A stretch of DNA of 14,634 nt from an uncultured Clostridia bacterium (lineage in GTDB: Bacteria; Bacillota; Clostridia; Christensenellales; Borkfalkiaceae), in the NCBI GenBank assembly GCA_944372565.1, contig CALVZR010000201.1:1-14634 (forward strand), in the 5' to 3' direction. The notes below the pieces were generated by a model. It ran no database searches. It was not told the DNA's origin and saw nothing but the letters and a program-made list of their open reading frames with translations. Below, in pieces: positions 12,153 to 14,634 of the stretch. How positions within the stretch are numbered: the stretch's first letter is position 1; each line of letters begins with the position of its first letter. The position numbers and the translations under genes are program-made.

Positions 12153-13826
12153 TTAGCCATCTTCGCCAGAGAGTTCGTCTCCCCATATCGGTCGGTCGAT
12201 TGCTCCGACGAAATTGTAAAAGATTTCTACCGTTTGTCTGTAATGTCCGTCGACTTTCGTCTTTTCGTGAACAACGACCTTTTCGATGAATGCGCGCAGT
12301 ATTTCGGGCGTGAGTTCTTCAAAACTGTTATACTTGTAAATAAGCATCATAAAATCGAGAATTTTATCGTCGTCTTCTTTCGCTTTCGCAATTTCCGACT
12401 TCAACGTTTTAACCCGTTCTTTCAAATCTGCTTGCTCGGTTTCGTATGTGTCGCTCATTTTTAAGTATCGCTCTTCGGAAATTTTACCTTCGACTTTATC
12501 TTCGTAAAGGCTTTCGATGATTTTATCCAGCCTTTCGATTCGCTCTTCCGATGTTTTTATTTCCTTTGAATACTCTTTCAGTTCTTTTTCCGTTCTTGTC
12601 GCGGCGTTTTTTCGTAACGTCTGCAAAAACATTTCTCTTTGCTGTTGCGCAAAATAAATTGTTCGTCGCAAATCGTCCTGAATTAGAATAGTCAACACTT
12701 CGACCGTTATCTGATGAGAAGTGCAATATTTTTTCTTCTTTTTACGATAAGTCGAACAGTTGAAGTATTCTTTTTGTTTCATCGTCGTGCAACGGCAAAG
12801 ATACATTTTCTGTCCGCAATCGGCACAGTAAATCAGTCCTGAAAGAGGACTCATTTCGCCCATATCGGTAGGTCTGCGTTTTGCCTGACGAATTTTCTGA
12901 ACGGTTTCAAAAGTCTGCTTGTCGATGATTGCTTCCTGCGTGTTTTCAAAGATTGCCCAGTCTTCTTTCGGCAAGTTAATGCGTTTTTTCGACTTGTACG
13001 ACTTCGTATACGACTTGAAATTGACGGTGCATCCCGTATATTCCAAATTTTCAAGAATATCCGCGACACTTCTTGGATTCCAAACTTCCGAATCTTCTCT
13101 GACTTTTAATGCCGTCGGCAGTCCGTTTTTATGAAGATAAACGACAGGAGTGTCTACGCCTCTTTCGGTAAGTATTCTTGCAATCTGCGTCGGACCAAAG
13201 CCCTGAACGCACAACTTGAAAATTTCTCTTACGATTTCAGCACCCTTTTCGTCTATAATCCATTTTTCCTTGTTTTCGGGATCTTTCTTATATCCGAGCG
13301 GTGGAATACTTGCAAGATGTTTTCCTGCGTTGCCTTTGGCTTTGAAAACCGCTTTGATTTTCTTACTGCAGTCCTTCGCGTACATCTCGTTCAGAATGTT
13401 CTTGAACGGGGTAATATCGTCATCGGGATTTTTCTCGCTGTCCACTTGGTCGTAAATGGCGATAAATCTTACGTCGGCTTCGGCAAGATAATATTTCGTG
13501 TAATATCCCACAAGAATATGATCTCTTCCGAAACGGGACATATCTTTTACGATTACAGTAGAAATTTTGCCGTCTTCAACGTCGGACATCATCCGTTTGA
13601 AATCAGGTCTTTCAAAGTTACTTCCCGAAAATCCGTCGTCAACGTAAAACCTTACGTTCCGCAAATGATTTTCATCCGCATACTTTTGCAGTAACATTTT
13701 TTGATTGCGGATACTGTTGCTGTCGCCGTCTAAATCGTCGTCGCAGGAAAGTCTGCAGTAGCAGGCTGTCCATTGTTCTTCTGTGCTTTTTGTCTTTCTA
13801 TTTTTAATTGTCGGTTGCAAATTCAT
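12153..13826 (-). CDS. Large serine recombinase, TnpX/TndX type
   Basis: A 557-residue site-specific recombinase. The N-terminal resolvase domain holds catalytic Ser27 in 'CYCRLSCDDD', 'YVDDGFSGSNFERP' (61-74) and 'VIVKDMSRFGRD' with Arg98 and Arg101. A recombinase domain follows (about 175-310, including 'PPLGYKKD', 'GPTQIARIL' and 'LEYTGCTVNFKSY'). Then a zinc ribbon: Cys334, Cys337, Cys357 and Cys368. A long coiled coil (about 395-495) and a C-terminal segment with 'IEKVVVHEK' complete the plan. Length and order fit TnpX/TndX of clostridial elements, which excise and insert mobile units through a circular intermediate. All catalytic residues are present, so it looks active. GGAGGT upstream sets the ATG at 13826, which overlaps the stop codon of the preceding small gene (ATGA), indicating translational coupling. 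Confidence 0.93.
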   Translation of the reverse strand: MNLQPTIKNRKTKSTEEQWTACYCRLSCDDDLDGDSNSIRNQKMLLQKYADENHLRNVRFYVDDGFSGSNFERPDFKRMMSDVEDGKISTVIVKDMSRFGRDHILVGYYTKYYLAEADVRFIAIYDQVDSEKNPDDDITPFKNILNEMYAKDCSKKIKAVFKAKGNAGKHLASIPPLGYKKDPENKEKWIIDEKGAEIVREIFKLCVQGFGPTQIARILTERGVDTPVVYLHKNGLPTALKVREDSEVWNPRSVADILENLEYTGCTVNFKSYTKSYKSKKRINLPKEDWAIFENTQEAIIDKQTFETVQKIRQAKRRPTDMGEMSPLSGLIYCADCGQKMYLCRCTTMKQKEYFNCSTYRKKKKKYCTSHQITVEVLTILIQDDLRRTIYFAQQQREMFLQTLRKNAATRTEKELKEYSKEIKTSEERIERLDKIIESLYEDKVEGKISEERYLKMSDTYETEQADLKERVKTLKSEIAKAKEDDDKILDFMMLIYKYNSFEELTPEILRAFIEKVVVHEKTKVDGHYRQTVEIFYNFVGAIDRPIWGDELSGEDG

Positions 13827-14110
13827 TGTTTATTACCTCCCGAATTGCAACTTTCAAACGATAACCGATCCGTGATACGAACGGCAGGTTTTAACGCCTC
13901 GTCTATATTCCGTTCTATCAGCGTTTTCGTAATATCGAACGCCGTAACGCCGACGTTCTGTTTTTCGTGGGCAATAACGGTATAAACCGTATTACCGAGA
14001 ACTCTTTCGCGGGTTCGCGTATATTCTCCGTTTGGCTCCTTTTTATAGACAGTGAATATGCTTGCCGTAGGTTTGTTGTTTTGATTTATGTTTTTAGCCG
14101 TGTTTTCCGT
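13823..14110 (-). CDS. Small TnpW-like accessory protein with ACG as only plausible start
   Basis: Read on the minus strand, a frame without stop codons runs from an upstream TAA to the TGA at 13825-13823 and contains no ATG, GTG or TTG at all. A clear AAGGAG (14125-14120) is followed nine bases later by ACG (14110-14108), giving a 95-residue product beginning M(ACG)-ENTAKNINQNN. The rest looks coding: 'ASIFTVYKKEPNGEYTR', then 'RVLGNTVYTVIAHEKQ' and 'TAFDITKTLIERNIDEALK'. The R-x-L-G-N-T-x-Y-x-V-x-x-H pattern recalls the small TnpW-type proteins encoded beside TnpX recombinases, a tentative match from memory. A one-base change (ATG to ACG) would explain the missing start. Its stop codon overlaps the recombinase ATG, so translation of the two is probably coupled. 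It may be weakly expressed or a recent start-loss pseudogene. Confidence 0.6.
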   Translation of the reverse strand, partial: TENTAKNINQNNKPTASIFTVYKKEPNGEYTRTRERVLGNTVYTVIAHEKQNVGVTAFDITKTLIERNIDEALKPAVRITDRLSFESCNSGGNKQ

Positions 14111-14164
14111 AAATATAATCTCCTTATCAATGATTTATTTACGCAAAACGGCAGGAAGGACGGC

Positions 14165-14389
14165 TTATAATTTGCCGTCTTTTTTCATATTTTTCAAGGC
14201 TTCATAGCCTTCTTTTATCAACCGAACTTTCGTTATTCCGTTTTCTTCGAGAAAAGCGTTTATCTCGTCATATAAGGCTCTCGGTATCATCGTTCCGAAA
14301 TTGCCGCTCGCTTGCTTTCTCTTTTCCTTATTCTTTTCTTCATACTTCCTGCGCGTTTTACGCACGGGAGTATCTTCTTTCCGTTCCAT
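14165..14389 (-). CDS. Small ribbon-helix-helix-like protein of the mobile element
   Basis: A 74-residue protein. The first 28 residues are very basic and charged ('MERKEDTPVRKTRRKYEEKN'). Residues about 30-66 ('NFGTMIPRALYDEINAFLEE' followed by 'NGITKVRLIKEGYEAL') fit a ribbon-helix-helix fold: a short strand, a helix, a turn at NGIT and a second helix. Such proteins bind DNA as dimers and often regulate or direct recombination in mobile elements; which role applies here is not shown. ATG at 14389 is chosen over the longer frame (to 14464) because GGAGGT lies 8 bases before it and the longer form would read through the promoter. It is first in the apparent operon with the TnpW-like gene and the recombinase. 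A 6-bp hairpin (14159-14164 with 14174-14179) covers its stop codon. Confidence 0.72.
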   Translation of the reverse strand: MERKEDTPVRKTRRKYEEKNKEKRKQASGNFGTMIPRALYDEINAFLEENGITKVRLIKEGYEALKNMKKDGKL

Positions 14390-14429
14390 TAAGTTAAACC
14401 TCCGAAAATATAAAATCGTATTGATACAT

Positions 14430-14458
14430 ATTATAACAATTTTATATTTTGAAGTCAA
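14430..14458 (-). promoter_or_regulatory. Promoter of the recombinase operon
   Basis: On the minus strand TTGACT (14458-14453), 17 bases, and TATAAT (14435-14430) preceded by TGT, an extended -10. The expected start is near 14423, 34 bases before the ATG at 14389. No other promoter of this quality is seen before the recombinase, so it probably drives all three genes. Confidence 0.88.
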
Positions 14459-14490
14459 GCTCATTTTATGAACGGGCAGAAAATATCCCT

Positions 14491-14634
14491 TTATTTCTTA
14501 TAATTGTCGTTATTATTGAGTTTTTCTTGCTTTTTGCGTTCTTCTTCGATTTCCGCTTCTATTTGCTGTAATCGCGGGACTTGCCGAACGATGTCGGGCG
14601 TGAAGAGCGAAAGAACGGAATCGAAAAAGTTATT
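14491..14634 (-). CDS. C-terminus of an element gene, cut by the window edge
   Basis: On the minus strand an open frame enters from the window edge and ends at TAA (14493-14491), giving 47 residues: a hydrophobic 'NNFFDSVLSLFTPDIVRQVP' stretch, then a helical, highly charged tail 'IEAEIEEERKKQEKLNNN'. Too little remains to assign a function. A relaxase or other mobilisation protein would be usual at this position in such elements, but that is inference from context only. It ends 33 bases before the -35 box of the recombinase operon promoter, with no clear terminator between them. Confidence 0.55.
   Translation of the reverse strand, partial: NNFFDSVLSLFTPDIVRQVPRLQQIEAEIEEERKKQEKLNNNDNYKK

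Larger units (their letters stand above)
12138..14634 (-). mobile_element. End of a Tn4451/Tn5397-like integrative element (right side outside the window)
   Basis: From about 12140 onward the DNA is visibly AT-richer and codon use changes compared with the GC-rich genes to the left. The region encodes a TnpX/TndX-type large serine recombinase whose 3' end faces the chromosomal junction, two small accessory genes and part of a further gene, all on the minus strand. The exact junction is not determinable from one end. It must lie between the synthase stop codon at 12017 and the recombinase stop codon at 12153, and the start given here is an estimate. Elements of this class insert with a short crossover core rather than long target repeats. 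Confidence 0.7.

Noticed and set aside
13131..13694. Plus-strand frame of 187 codons inside the recombinase gene
   Set aside because: It is antisense to conserved catalytic and recombinase-domain sequence, with no ribosome binding site or motif.

Overview
The window reads as a chromosomal segment of an uncultured, fairly GC-rich member of the Clostridia (Bacillota), with a mobile element entering at the right-hand end. The lineage call rests on a conserved rpmG-secE-nusG-rplK-rplA-rplJ-rplL block with GGAGG-type ribosome binding sites, textbook TTGACA-N17-TAtaAT promoters, a Firmicutes-style L10 attenuation leader, a YugP-type membrane metallopeptidase and a TnpX/TndX-like large serine recombinase. 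No tRNA, rRNA or CRISPR array was seen.

Layout. (1) 1-1425: a probably 5'-truncated membrane protein with a coiled coil, one transmembrane segment, TPR-like repeats and an RCC1-like sensor region. It is closed by a bidirectional terminator shared with a convergent zinc-dependent phospholipase C-family gene (1561-2415, minus). The phospholipase gene has an extended -10 box placed so that its mRNA should be leaderless. (2) 2573-6219: the ribosomal protein and Sec/Nus block. A promoter before rpmG should drive rpmG-secE-nusG-rplK-rplA. rplK and rplA are each preceded by a GTGGGAG...CACCAC element that mimics the L1 site of 23S rRNA. rplJ-rplL has its own promoter and an L10 leader that ends in an intrinsic terminator just before the rplJ ribosome binding site. 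rpoB does not follow rplL: a strong terminator ends the operon there. (3) 6238-7160: a separately promoted lipoprotein that looks like a degenerate cyclophilin. (4) 7243-9049, minus: a yugP-like metallopeptidase followed by an intracellular polysaccharide-deacetylase-like enzyme. A 280-bp nested inverted-repeat element lies between their promoter and the yugP start. (5) 9072-10757: a divergent pair, an unrecognised protein and a Myb/RsfA-like DNA-binding protein with a coiled coil, around a short palindromic intergenic region. (6) 10770-12136: a monocistronic alpha-oxoamine synthase closest in motif to bacterial serine palmitoyltransferase, with its own promoter and terminator. (7) About 12138 to the window end: AT-richer mobile DNA, read on the minus strand. 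One promoter drives a small ribbon-helix-helix-like gene, a hidden small gene whose only plausible start is ACG, and the large serine recombinase. The C-terminus of another element gene is cut by the window edge.

How the parts fit: the ribosomal genes carry three nested RNA feedback devices (two L1 sites and one L10 attenuator). The mobile element sits with its recombinase next to the chromosomal junction, as is usual for the Tn4451/Tn5397 class. The strongest candidates for something undescribed are the 280-bp structured element in the yugP leader and the ACG-start gene coupled to the recombinase.
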